A DNA stretch of 64,000 bases. Origin: Lampris incognitus. Lineage: Eukaryota; Chordata; Actinopteri; Lampriformes; Lampridae. The DNA lies in contig NC_079211.1 of NCBI RefSeq assembly GCF_029633865.1, forward strand, positions 63,843,002-63,907,001. The letters run 5' to 3'. The notes beneath the pieces were generated by a model, which was not told where the DNA came from, made no database searches, and worked only from the letters and a program-made list of their open reading frames with translations. Below, in pieces: positions 1 to 9,983 of this stretch. The translations under genes were made by a program, and so were the position numbers. Every line of letters starts with the position of its first letter. Within the stretch, counting starts at the first letter, position 1.

Positions 1-1840
1 GATGATTGAAAACCTTCCTCACCCCCAGAGTGAACCTGGCGTATGCGGCGCACGCAGTGGTTTGCCTCTCCCACATCGTGGTTGCCCAGGAAAGCGCGGG
101 ACTTCGGAGCAACCCAGTCAGGAAGGTGATCTTTGCTCTCTCACCAGAGGACACTGCAACAGAAAGCCTCGACAACCCCCGGGGTCGCCGTCGGGGAATG
201 ACGGTTCGCGGGACAGGGGCGTGGAACTGGGTGCTATGGGGAGCCTCAGGGCAGCTGCACTGCTTTGCAGGATCATGAGGGACTGCACAAACGGTACCGA
301 CTTGGTCCGTGATGGTTCTCAGGGTCTTGTCATGTTTCCCGAGTAACGTGTCCTGATTTAGCGAGGGCTTGCTGGAGCCCGTCTTTGGTGGCTGGGTCCA
401 TACTGGCCAGATCGTATTGTTAACCGGGGCTGCATGGCCGAACCCAATATGCACACAGATAGACTTAACGACCGGGGGCTGGGCAGAGCAAGCAGGACTG
501 TGGACAACACGGAGAGCCAGGTCTAGACCAAGAAACAGGTAGGACAATGTCTCAGCATAAAGGCTGGAGGCATAGACTGTACTGAGCAGCCACTACCATC
601 TGGTAAGGTGGATGTGGCAAGGCTGGGTATATAAGGAGTAGAGTTGATAGATGTAGATGAGATGCAGGTGGTGAACCTCTGCTCTGCCTACCTGCCTGCC
701 TACCTGCACCTAATCCTGAAGATACATACACACACAAACAGGAGAGAGCGAATTATTTATTTATTGTAACTTATTGTTTTGAAGACAAGTCTGCCAGGAC
801 ATTTGCCTAATTTAAGTCACGTACCAGGAACAGGTACTGTACTTCCCTGGCAGTTAACTAGAAGTCTAAACTGGGTAATTGCCACCTGTTTATACTTAAT
901 TTTTATTTGTTTTTTTTTTGTTTTTGTTTTTTTGTTTTTTGTTTTTGAGAGGCTGGAAAGGTTTTAAAGTTCCTCTGCTACAATAAAAAGGCAAGCTGGC
1001 ATCTGCCAGTTTAGGATTCAACAGGCTTCATTTTCCAGGCAAGTTTTATTTTAATTTTATTATTACTATTATTTGTTTAAGTTGCCCTCATGTTGTTAGT
1101 TACATGACGACATGGTCACTGAATGCCTATATTCTGTTGTAGATAAAACTTGTACTGCTCAGGAGTTTGAGGGCCATTTACTCAAACACTTCCCATAGCT
1201 TGAAGAGGGAGGAGGCTTTGAGCTTTTAAGATCCTGGGGTATGACCCACTAAAAATACCCTAAAGTGGTGCCAATGTCTTGATGGTGGATAAACCCCCTT
1301 GTACCTAATCACGGAGGCAGGGATTGGTTCTTGGAATCATTTACGTGAGGTCACTACAAGCCAACCTAAGTATGGATATGATGGGTTTTTTTCTTTTCCT
1401 AGAACAATTTCACATGTGTCAGTCACTAGAATAATAAGGAAATATGTATGCAAATGTGAGATTCAGTCTTTGTTATATAAATGATTAAACTAGATTTATT
1501 TTTTTATTTTTTTAGGAAAGTCATGACACTAAACAAACAAGGTATGATCTCAGTATTTAAGAGCTGTTTTTCCCCATGGGTCTTGCATTACCTGGTGGTT
1601 CAGCCATACAGTGTCTTTACTGTAATGGATGGATGAAGCAATCATCCATCCCTGTGTACGCTGATGTGTGTTCAATGCAAGTAGTTGTTCAGGGAGTCCT
1701 TATTAGGATTGCATTTCAACTGAGTATTGGGTGTAGTTGTTAAAGTATAGCTGTTCAGATGTTTTAATTGTACAACAAAATGTTCAGCTGCTTTTATCCT
1801 ACTTAGAAACTTGATGTACTCCTCTGTAAAGCTCACATAG
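1..1840. other. Unassigned sequence at the window start
   Basis: I recognise no gene here. Positions 1-350 hold overlapping open frames of about 90-114 codons in two frames, without a recognisable domain. A TATA-like stretch lies near 630 (tatataagg), followed by a short simple-sequence run. From about 740 the sequence is AT-rich and non-coding, with a T-rich run at 905-945. The first 500 bases could be the edge of a retroelement, but I see no motif that proves it. Confidence 0.4.
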
Positions 1841-1841
1841 T

Positions 1842-2133
1842 GTGATGTCTGATGCATTGTGCCATCTCACTTTGTCTCATCATCAGCCACTTCTCCGGGG
1901 TCGGGTTGCGGTAGCAGCAAGCTATGTAGGGCACTCCAGATGTCCCTCTCCCCTGCAACGCCCTCCAGCTCCTCCTGGGGGATCCCAATGCGTTCCCAGG
2001 CCAGATTGGATATGTAATCCTTCCAGCGAGTTCTGGGTCTACCCCGGAGTCTCCTCCCAGTTTGGACGTGCCCGGAAAACCTCCAAAGGTGCCTTCCTTT
2101 TGAGGTTTTCTGGTTGGGCGGTGAAAAGAGCAC
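1842..2133 (-). pseudogene. Rex3/RTE-type LINE, C-terminal fragment
   Basis: Read on the minus strand, this encodes the characteristic C-terminal tail of fish RTE/Rex3 LINE polyproteins: an Arg-rich GRRLRGRPRTRWKDYISNLA stretch, then the AWERIGIPQEELEGVAGER motif. The same tail occurs at 51008-51727. It lies head to head with a plus-strand Rex3 reverse transcriptase fragment starting near 2165, so the two pieces are different copies or an inverted rearrangement. No intact frame remains. Confidence 0.8.
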
Positions 2134-2164
2134 TTGAAGGAGCTCCTGAACCCGGCTAACACAT

Positions 2165-2689
2165 CCTCAGTGGAGGAATATCCCTGGCAGAGGTTTCTGA
2201 GGTAGTTAAGAAGCTCCTCGGTGGCAAGACGCCGGGTGTGGATGGGATTCACCCTGAGATGCTGAAGGCTCTGGACATTGTTGGGCTGTCTTGGCTGACA
2301 CGCCTCTTCAGTGTTGCGTGGAGGTCGGGGACAGTACCTGTGGTTTGGCAGACTGGGGTGGTGGTTCCCATATTTTAAAAAAAAAAGGGGGACCGGAGGG
2401 TGTGCTCCAAATTATCGGGGAATCACATTGCTCAGCTTCCCTGGGAAAGTCTACTCTAAGGTGCTGGAAAGGAGGCTCCGACCAATTGTCGAACCTTGGA
2501 TCCAGGAGGAACAATGCAGATTCCGTCCTGGCTGTGGAACAACAAACCAACTCTTTACCCTTGCGGAGGTGCTGAGGGAGGCATGGGAGTTTGACCAGCC
2601 AGTCTACATGTGATTTGTGGGAGAATGCTTATGAACATGTACCCCGGGGCACTCAGTGGGGGGTACTGCGGGAATATGGGGTAGTGCAG
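2165..2689 (+). pseudogene. Rex3/RTE-type LINE reverse transcriptase, first part
   Basis: Conceptual translation in two shifted frames gives the early reverse transcriptase palm and fingers of a Rex3/RTE LINE: GKTPGVDGIHPEMLKAL, then VVPIFKKKGDRR, NYRGITLL and the EEQCRFRPGCGTTNQLFTL stretch that precedes the catalytic region. A frameshift near the poly-A run at 2378-2390 breaks the frame. The copy stops where an inverted-repeat element is inserted (about 2690) and resumes at about 4580. It is a dead copy of a reverse transcriptase that acts in target-primed reverse transcription. Confidence 0.82.
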
Positions 2690-2896
2690 CCCGGTATCAC
2701 TAGATTTTTGTCACGAAATGTAATCTATGAAATTGTGCTGGTGGACACGATGTCACTGAATTGTTCTTGTCCGGCACCATGAACTTGTATCCAATGCATT
2801 CCTATGAGCCAAGTTTTTCTTGCACGAGTCATTGTTATTAAGATGCTGGCTGTGGCTGGTCTGGCCTCCCGGGAGAATTCTGTTCACTTACATATA

Positions 2897-4116
2897 CACT
2901 CACTGGCCACTTTATTAGGTACACCTTGCTAGTACCGGGTTGGACCCCCTTTTGCCTTCAGAACTGCCTTAATCCTTCGTGGCATAGATTCAACAAGGTA
3001 CTGGAAACATTCCTCAGAGAGTTTGGTCCATACTGACATGATAGCATCACGCAGTTGCTGCAGATTTGTCGGCTGCACATCCATGATGCGAATCTCCCGG
3101 TCCACCACATCCCAAAGGTGCTCTATTGGATTGAGATCTGGTGACTGTGGAGGCCGTTTGAGTACAGTGAACTCATTGTCATGTTCAAGAAACCAGTCTG
3201 AGATGATTCGAGCTTTATGACATGGCGTGTCATCCTGCTGGAAGTAGCCATCAGAAGATGGGAACACTGTGGTCATAAAGGGATGGACATGGTCAGCAAC
3301 CATACTCAGGTAGGCTGTGGCGTTGACACGATGCTCAATTGGTACTAAGGGGCCCAAAGTGTGCCAAGAAAATATCCCCCACACCATTACACCACCACCA
3401 CCAGCCTGAACCGTTGATACAAGGCAGGATGGATCCATGCTTTCATGTTGTTGACGCCAAATTCTGACCCTACCATCCGAATGTCGCAGCAGAAATCGAG
3501 ACTCATCAGACCAGGCAACGTTTTTCCAATCTTCTATTGTCCAATTTTGGTGAGCCTGTGCGAATTGTAGCCTCAGTTTCCTGTTCTTAGCTGACAGGAG
3601 TGGCACCCGGTGTGGTCTTCTGCTGCTGTAGCCCATGTGCCTCAAGGTTCGACGTGTTGTGTGTTCAGAGATGCTCTTCTGCATACCTCGGTTGTAATGA
3701 GTGGTTATTTGAGTTACTGTTGCCTTTCTATCAGCTCGAACCAGTCTGGCCATTCTCCTCTGACCTCTGGCATCAACAAGGCATTTTCGCCCACAGAACT
3801 GCCGCTCACTGGATATTTTCTCTTTTTCGGACCATTCTCTGTAAACCCTAGAGATGGTTGTGCGTGAAAATCCCAGTAGATCAGCAGTTTGTGAAATACT
3901 CAGACCAGCCCGTCTGGCACCAACAACCATGCCACGTTCAAAGTCACTTAAATCACCTTTCTTCCCCATTTTGATGCTCGGGTTGAACTGCAGCAGATCG
4001 TCTTGACCATGTCTACATGCCTAAATGCATTGAGTTGCTGCCATGTGATTGGCTGATTAGAAATTTGCGTTAACGAGCAGTTGGACGGGTGTGCCTAATA
4101 AAGTGGCCGGTGAGTG
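2897..4116 (-). mobile_element. Complete Tc1/mariner transposon, 1.22 kb, with intact transposase
   Basis: Terminal inverted repeats begin CACTCACTGGCCACTTTATT on the left and end in the complement (CACTCACCGGCCACTTTATT) on the right. A TA dinucleotide flanks each side (2895-2896 and 4117-4118). The empty target site survives in the opposite arm of the surrounding inverted repeat near 4346-4365, which reads through as ...CATATATTTG..., so the insertion and TA duplication are confirmed within the window. The transposase ORF is on the minus strand and uninterrupted. Confidence 0.93.
2929..3969 (-). CDS. Tc1/mariner transposase, full-length, DD36E-type spacing
   Basis: This 346-residue ORF has the layout of an IS630/Tc1/mariner transposase, the enzyme that cuts and pastes the element at TA sites. 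Residues about 1-125 carry two helix-turn-helix DNA-binding units ([20 protein letters not shown] is the first recognition region). The catalytic domain follows: WSDESRF holds the first Asp, QQDDTPCH the second, and [12 protein letters not shown] the Glu. Counted from the Asp of QQD as in Tc1, 36 residues lie before the Glu instead of the 34 of classical Tc1 (DD34E). That spacing fits the DD36E group described as Incomer. There is no stop or frameshift and both terminal repeats are present, so the copy looks young and perhaps active. The family assignment within Tc1/mariner is inference from spacing only. Confidence 0.93.
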   Translation of the reverse strand: MGKKGDLSDFERGMVVGARRAGLSISQTADLLGFSRTTISRVYREWSEKEKISSERQFCGRKCLVDARGQRRMARLVRADRKATVTQITTHYNRGMQKSISEHTTRRTLRHMGYSSRRPHRVPLLSAKNRKLRLQFAQAHQNWTIEDWKNVAWSDESRFLLRHSDGRVRIWRQQHESMDPSCLVSTVQAGGGGVMVWGIFSWHTLGPLVPIEHRVNATAYLSMVADHVHPFMTTVFPSSDGYFQQDDTPCHKARIISDWFLEHDNEFTVLKRPPQSPDLNPIEHLWDVVDREIRIMDVQPTNLQQLRDAIMSVWTKLSEECFQYLVESMPRRIKAVLKAKGGPTRY

Positions 4117-4579
4117 TATTTGAAAACACAAAAACTACCCTAACCCTAACTGTTATTTATCTACATTTCAGACAGCAGAAACGACACGTCTGCTCAGTAA
4201 CTGTCTACATCAGCTCTCTTTATTTACCTCACTGCTTTTTTACATGTAATTTTCTTACTTCTCCCTTCTACTGCCTCCCCCTCCCCAGTGGGCGGCGGAC
4301 TAACTACAAAATATAACACTAACTAACCCTAACCGCTGTAGTTTGTGTTTTCAAATATATGTAAGTGACCGGCATTCTCCCGGGAGGCCAGACCAGCCAA
4401 AGCCCGCATCTTGATAACGTGACTCACGAAGGAAAAACTTGGCCCACAGGCATGCATTGGATACAAGTCTGTGGTGCCGGACAAGAAAATTCCAGTGACA
4501 TCGTGTCCGTCAGCACGATTTCATAGATTATATTTCGTGGATATGACACGAAATCTTGTGATACCCGGTTGGGTACAGG

Positions 4580-5380
4580 GGTAGTTGCTACAAGCCATAC
4601 TGTCCTTGTATAACCAAAGTGAGAGCTGTGTCCGCATTCATGGCACAAAGCCAAACATGTTTTCGGGGGGTGTCAGACACCACGAAGGTTGCCCCTTTTC
4701 TCCGATTCTGTTTGTGATATTCATGGACAGGATCTCAAGGTGCAGCCAAGGTGAGGAGTGTGTTCATTTTGGGAACCTCAGAATTGCATCTCTGCTCTTC
4801 GCAGATGATGTGGTTTCTTGGCTTCACCAGAACGCAACCTCCAGCGCACTGGGGCGGTTTGCAGCTGAGTGGGCCATAGTTCTCTACTGTAAAATGATGA
4901 ATTGCTCCCCTCCGGGTTTGAGATGAGTTGTTGCCTCAATTGAAGGAGTTCAAGTATCTCGGGATCTTGTTCACGAGTGAGGGTAGGATGGAGCGGGAGA
5001 TTGACAGGCGGACTGGTGCAGCATCAGCAGTAATACAGACGTTATACCGGACCGTTGTGGTGAAGAGGGCACTGAGCTAGAAAGCAAAGCTCTCAATTTA
5101 CCAGTTAGTCTTCGTTCCAACCCTCACTTATTGTGATGAGATTTGGGTAGTGACAGAGAGGGTGAGATCGCGGATACAAGCGGCTGAAATGAGTTTCTTC
5201 GGTAGGGTGTCTGGGCTAAGCCTTAGGGATAGGGTGAGGAATTCGGCCATCTGGAGGGAGCTCGGCGTAGAGCCGCTGCTCCTTCGCGTCGAAAGGAGCC
5301 AGTTGAGGTGGCTCGGACATCTGATTAGGATGCCTCCTGAGTGTCTTCCTTTGGAGCGTTTTACCATCCCCAGGTGAAAT
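4580..5380 (+). pseudogene. Rex3/RTE-type LINE, resumed reverse transcriptase and C-terminus
   Basis: After the inserted element, the Rex3 reading resumes. SLYNQSESCVRIHGTKPN leads into SPILFVIFMDRISRCSQGEE and LLFADDV, the catalytic FADD box of the reverse transcriptase. After further shifts, TERVRSRIQAAEMSFFGRV and RSQLRWLGHLIRMPPE give the C-terminal domain. A stop at about 4924 and several frame changes show the copy is dead. The 3' tail normally present in Rex3 is missing beyond about 5380. Together with 2165-2689 it shows one LINE copy split by a 1.9-kb insertion. Confidence 0.82.
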
Positions 5381-6950
5381 GCCTTCCCAATAGGCAGTCC
5401 CTAGTTCACTATATTACAGTCAGTGTTGACGTGTCATTGGTAAGTGTTCAGTCCCAGTGGATGAAATTGATGCTAACACAGAGCTATGTGTTATAATGCT
5501 ATGACGAACATGGGCAAACTAAAGATAGTATATGTCAGCCATGCTTGGAGCAGGAAATGATATGGAGGCTGAATGAAGAGAAGTGCAGACGGTAGATGTT
5601 GTATGGAGACAACAGGTGAGAGGAAACGGAGTGGGAAGTGGGAGAGAGGGTGATTGAGGACAGTGGATGGATGTCATAGAAATTGAGGGGGAAGATAATA
5701 CAGAGATAACAGCTGAAGATCAAAGGAACAACACCCATAACATGGGAGAGAAGACAGCACTGTCAGCTGCCAACAGACAGCAATACAGGTGAAGGTTTGG
5801 TACATTTGGATTCTTTTTGACAATACTGTGGTAAGAGACAGTACATATGTAATGTGCAGTTGTCAGTGAGCTTCAGCTCATCAGAGTAGCCATATTAATA
5901 CTTTTCTTTTCACTAACCAGAGTTGAAAACGGAGCCTGACATAGAGAAAGGAGTACATCAACTGCTATTACATCTGACGGGCAATAACATAATTATTTGT
6001 CTTCTAGTGTTTTGAGTCCTCTTTACTTAGCCTACTTGTTTATTGACATAGGGTGTTGTGTACAATGGTGTTCGTATTCCTTTACCTTTGTTCATTATTA
6101 AAGTAATTGGCAGATAGACCAAATACAGTGTTGGAGTGTCATTATCCGCTCTGTTTATTGAAATATTTAAAAGTGAAACGTTCCACTTCCATCGTTTACC
6201 TTGTAAGTGTACGGTTCCTGTCGATGTGCCAGAGGCAGTTTGGTGCAGGAACACTGTGCACCCTCTCAGAGTGTACAGAGACTATGTGCGTTCAAACAAT
6301 CCTCAAGGGTTTGTTCGTACATTGAGTGTTTAATTCTGTTCTTTGGGAAACGACACCAATAGTGAAAGTAATCTTGGTTTAACACAGAAGGTCGACAACA
6401 ACTGCATGTTATGATAATAACAATGATACAGTAATACAATAAGATTATGTGAACCTTTCCCTTTGTCTCCACACCACAGGGTACAGCCTGCACCCTGTGG
6501 TGTAGTGACAAGGGAACGTCTTCATTTGTCATGTTTCACCTGTACCGTACAGGTAAAACATGACAAATGTAAGACTAAACAGTATTTTGACACATCCGTT
6601 CATACAGCCATTTTATTTTGACTACCTTGAACCATGATGCCTCTTGCTTGCAGATAACGCTGCATCACACGCGGTATCCAGAACATGATTGTAACTCCCT
6701 GACAGCATCATCGGATTCCTCATCTGTGAGGCTGCTGTACAGATCGGCAGCCCTTACAATATAATAGATGTGTTAGTGACCAACAGCTGGCATGCAACTT
6801 ATAGGTGCATGCCAGCCATAGCTTATAGGTCATAGGTACTGATTGCATGGGCCGAAAAGGTTTAGCACCCATAGGGAAGGCCGTTTAAAACATAAATTAC
6901 TAAATAAATAAATACAAACTACATCTTTTTTTTAAAGCATCTATTTATGG
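5381..6950. other. Non-coding stretch with two adjacent hairpins
   Basis: I see no supported gene. Between 6454 and 6569 there are two successive inverted repeats, listed separately. The rest is low-complexity to AT-rich sequence without domains. Confidence 0.5.
6454..6569. repeat. Two back-to-back palindromes
   Basis: The first hairpin pairs 6471-6482 (ACACCACAGGGT) with 6492-6503, and imperfect pairing extends outward to about 6454 and 6520. The second pairs CATTTGTCATGTTTCACCTG at 6523 with its near-perfect complement ending at 6569, with almost no loop. Such structures usually mark the tips of palindromic DNA transposons or a rearrangement. I cannot assign a family. Confidence 0.75.
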
Positions 6951-6956
6951 TCACAC

Positions 6957-8737
6957 TCTCACGGCGAGAGCAGGAGAGGACCCAAATGCAGACAGCAAGG
7001 AAAAGCTGGGCTTGAACAAAGCTTTAATAACACAAACACTTACAAACAGCAGGAACAGAAGGCAGGTACAGACAGCGGGAAAGCTTACAAAATGATGTGG
7101 CGATCCGGCGACCAAGAGTCTCTGTGAGTGAGTGAGACGAACCGACAAAGAACCCAAGCAACTAAGGGGCATATATACCCAGGCCGGGACCTATCAGGGA
7201 GATCGGGCGCAAGTGTGCATGACCCGTACAGCCAGTTGGAGAAAGGGGAGGGAGATTGGGTGCAGGTGCACAGGAACCGCACAGCCAATCAGAGAAGGGA
7301 ACAGTTGAGTGAAGCCGGGCACTCAGGGTCACTCAGGCACACAGTCGCAAGTGAATTGAAACACCAATCGGGATGGGAGACCGCAATGACCCAGATCACA
7401 CACCCATGACATGACCCCCCCCCCCCCAAGGGACAGATTCCAGGCGTCCTAAACAAACGGACCATGAGCACCAAGCAGGACGGACAGAGGGGGTCTGGGG
7501 GAGGATGAATGGGGCCAGGGATCTCAGGCGGAAGTCCTGTCAAGTGGATGGCCTGAGGGTTGGACCAATGGATGGAACTGATCTGCAGGGCGACCAGGAT
7601 GCAGGATCGAAGGGCAGAGCAGCTCCGGCGAACGGGCAGATGGAAGACCCGGAGGCCGGCGACGCCGACAGGACCGCCGCTCTAGAGGCCGGCGACGCAG
7701 GAAGGTACTGAGGTGGCGTGACGGCTGCTTGGGGAACAGACTTCAGAAGCGGCGGGACGGCCGATCGGGGAACAGACTTCGGAGGCGGCGGGACGGCCGC
7801 TAAGGAACAGACTTTGAAGGCGGCGGGACGGCCGCTCGGGAACCAGACTTCAGAGGTGGCATGACGGCCGCCTGGGGTCCAGGCTTCGGAGGAGCCGGCA
7901 GCCGCTCGGGGAGCAGGCTTTGGAGGCGGCCTGGCTGCTGCTCGGGGAGCAGACTTCAGAGGCGGGGCAGCTGACAGCTTGGGAATAGACTGCACGTCAG
8001 CCGGGGTGGCCGACGGCATATCGGCTGAGGCCGCCGACGGCTCAGGAACAAGATTTCACATCAGCAAAGACAACTAACGGCACAGGAACAGACCACACTT
8101 TGGCAAAGACAGCCAACGGCACAGGAACAGACCGCACCCTGGCCAGGGTGACTGACAGCTCAGGAACAGACCGACCATTCTGGAATTCGGGGGGCACTGG
8201 GCAGCTGAGGCTCTGGGACGCTGGGCAGCTGGGGCTCTGGGGTTGCTGGGCAGCTGAGACTCGGGGGCGCTGGGCAGCTTAGACTCAGGGACGCTGGGCA
8301 GCTTAGGCTCTGGGGCGCTGGGCAGCTTAGACGCTGTCTTACAGGGGTTGGGAGGAACTGGATTCAGCTGGAATTTCCACCTGAAGAAATCCACTTATCA
8401 GGCTAAGTCAGGGTCCTGCTTCCAGAGTATGGTGAGAAGCTCAAAGGAGCCTAGCTCTTCATTGAGTAAAGTTTCCCTCGACACACCAAAATCCTCACAC
8501 GTATATGGCAGGCTGAGCAGGTCCATGTTTGGTTGGTTCGTTCTCTCACGGCGAGAGCAGGAGAGGACCTAAATGCAGACAGCAAGGACAGGCTAGGCTT
8601 GAACAAAGCTTTAATAACACAAACACTTACAAACAGCAGGAACAGAAGGCAGGTACAGACAGTGGGAAAGCTCACAAAATGCTGTGGCGATCCGGTGACC
8701 AAGAGTTTCTTTGAGCAAGTGAGACAAACCGACAAAG
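6957..8737 (-). mobile_element. Non-autonomous LTR retroelement, minus-strand copy
   Basis: The 3' LTR is at 6957-7411; read on the minus strand it starts TGTCATGGGTGTGTGATC. It is preceded on that strand by a polypurine tract (the C-run at 7412-7428). The internal part is 7412-8536, and a partial 5' LTR covers 8537-8737. Both LTR pieces share the R/U5-like block with TTATTAAAGC and GACAGCAAGG-type sequence. The 5' LTR is cut at about 8738, where oppositely oriented internal sequence of another copy begins. The internal part has no reverse transcriptase or integrase; it codes only for Pro/Ala/Ser-rich repeats, so it would need enzymes from another element. Confidence 0.75.
7540..8530 (-). pseudogene. 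Repeat-protein ORF inside the LTR element (Pro/Ala/Ser-rich)
   Basis: A plausible start is the Met codon at 8523-8525 on the minus strand (MDLLSLPYTCEDFGVSR), just after the 5' LTR. In-frame stops follow, so the frame is broken. The next part translates as repeats of LPSAPE(S/P)(K/Q) (about 24-bp units, 8190-8340) and then PPLKSAPRAAAR/PPPKP-type repeats (33-36-bp units, about 7700-7980). The same layout appears on the plus strand at 38360-40320. The product is of unknown function: it sits where Gag would be expected, but I see no capsid or zinc-knuckle motif. Confidence 0.5.
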
Positions 8738-9638
8738 GCTGCCTGTGTCGCCGGCCTCCAGAACGTGATCCTGTCTGCATCGCCAGCCTCCAGTGTGGCG
8801 GTCCTGTCTGTCTTGTCGGCCTCCAGAGTGGCGATGCTGTCTGCGTCACGGGCCTCTAGAGCAGCTGTCATGTCTCCGTCGCCGCATCCATCTGCCCATC
8901 TGCCGGAGCTGCTCTGCCTTTTGGTCCTGCATCCTGGTCGTCCTCCAGATCGTTTCCATCCATCGGTCCAGCCCTCAGGCCATCTGCCTGAGATCCCTGG
9001 CCCCATTCATCCTCCCCCAGACCCCCTCCGTCCATCCTGCTTGGTGCTCATGGTCCATTCGTTTGGGACGTCTGGAATCCGTTCATGAAGGGGGGGGGTC
9101 CTGTCATGGGTGTGTGATCTGGGTCATCGGGTCTCGCCAATCCCTTGATTGATGTTTCAATTCACTTCGGCCTGTGTGCCTGAGTGACCCTGATTGCCGG
9201 GCTTCACTCACCTGTTTCCTTTTCCAATTGGCTGCTTGGTTCCTGCACACCTGCGCCCATCTCCCTCCCCTTTCTTCGATTGGCTGTCCGGCGCCTGCCC
9301 TGTCCTGCGCACCTGTGCCCAATCTCCTTCCACTTTCTCCAATTGGCTGTCCAGTTCCTTCCCTGTCCAGCACACCTGCGCCCAATTTCCTTGATTGACC
9401 CCCTATGTGTGTATAACCCTTGGTTGTTCGGGCCCCTTGTCGGATTGTCACCCTCACTCACTCACAGAGACACTCACAGAGACACCCACAGACACACTCA
9501 CAGAGACACTCACAGAGACTCTTGGTCGCTGTCTGTACCTGCCGTCTGTTCCTGCTGTTTGTCGTTTTTGTGTTATTAAAGAGTTGTGCTGGCCCAGTTT
9601 GTCTTCACTTCTGTCCTCTCCCTGCTCTTGCTGTGACA
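8738..9638 (+). mobile_element. Non-autonomous LTR retroelement, plus-strand 3' end with full LTR
   Basis: Internal sequence 8738-9101 ends in a G-run polypurine tract just before the LTR at 9102-9638. The LTR begins TGTCATGGGTGTG and ends in TGACA, giving TGTCA...TGACA termini. It is 537 bp, longer than the copy at 40323-40799 because of a short CACAGAGACACT tandem run at 9465-9515. The piece is joined head to head to the minus-strand copy at about 8738, so the pair is a rearranged tandem, not two simple insertions. Confidence 0.75.
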
Positions 9639-9983
9639 GTCTCTGCATGCTGCGACCCTGTAAAACAATATGTTGTGGCGATTGTTTTTCCCCTCATCCC
9701 AAAGTCGTGTTTGCATGAGTGGCACAAAATCTACTCCATAGTTCTTTTGTGGTTATTTTGGTGAAAGTACTGCAAATGTATCAGTAACGCATTACTCTAT
9801 ACACAGTAATATTTTAAAGTAATTTTACTTTCAAATGAAAGTAACTAGGAATTTGTAATATATTACATGTTGAATGTAACTGCCCAACACTGGTCAGTAC
9901 GGACGTAAGAACACCGTCACGCCTGGAGATGTCACTATGTGGTGCTGTGTAAGTTTTGTGCGCCCTGACAGAGGAAGAACACG
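9639..9983. repeat. Spacer with a DNA-transposon tip
   Basis: No gene is visible. Positions about 9775-9893 resemble a very common fish non-autonomous DNA element: alternating GTAAC/GTTAC-type blocks ending in GTAACTGCCCAACACTG. Only one terminal repeat is visible. Confidence 0.5.

Larger units (their letters stand above)
2690..4568. mobile_element. Inverted-repeat (foldback/MITE-like) element interrupting Rex3 and hosting a Tc1 element
   Basis: Positions 2690-2896 plus 4119-4137 form one arm, and the reverse complement of about 4330-4568 forms the other. Both outer ends read like CCGGTATCAC, and the inner ends share TTTGAAAACACAAA followed by telomere-like CCTAACCC-type sequence. The arms are about 230-240 bp and the loop about 190 bp. 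No protein is encoded by the element itself. It sits inside a plus-strand Rex3 LINE, and its left arm is split by the Tc1-like transposon at 2897-4116. I could not fix an unambiguous target-site duplication for the outer element. Confidence 0.75.

Noticed and set aside
2..346. 114-codon frame at the window start, overlapping a 90-codon frame
   Set aside because: Two frames are open at once, there is no recognisable domain and no splice context can be judged at the edge. Left unassigned.
4130..4345. Telomere-like CCCTAA repeats as an interstitial telomere
   Set aside because: Only two to three repeats occur on each side, in inverted orientation within the arms of the inverted-repeat element; they are part of that element.
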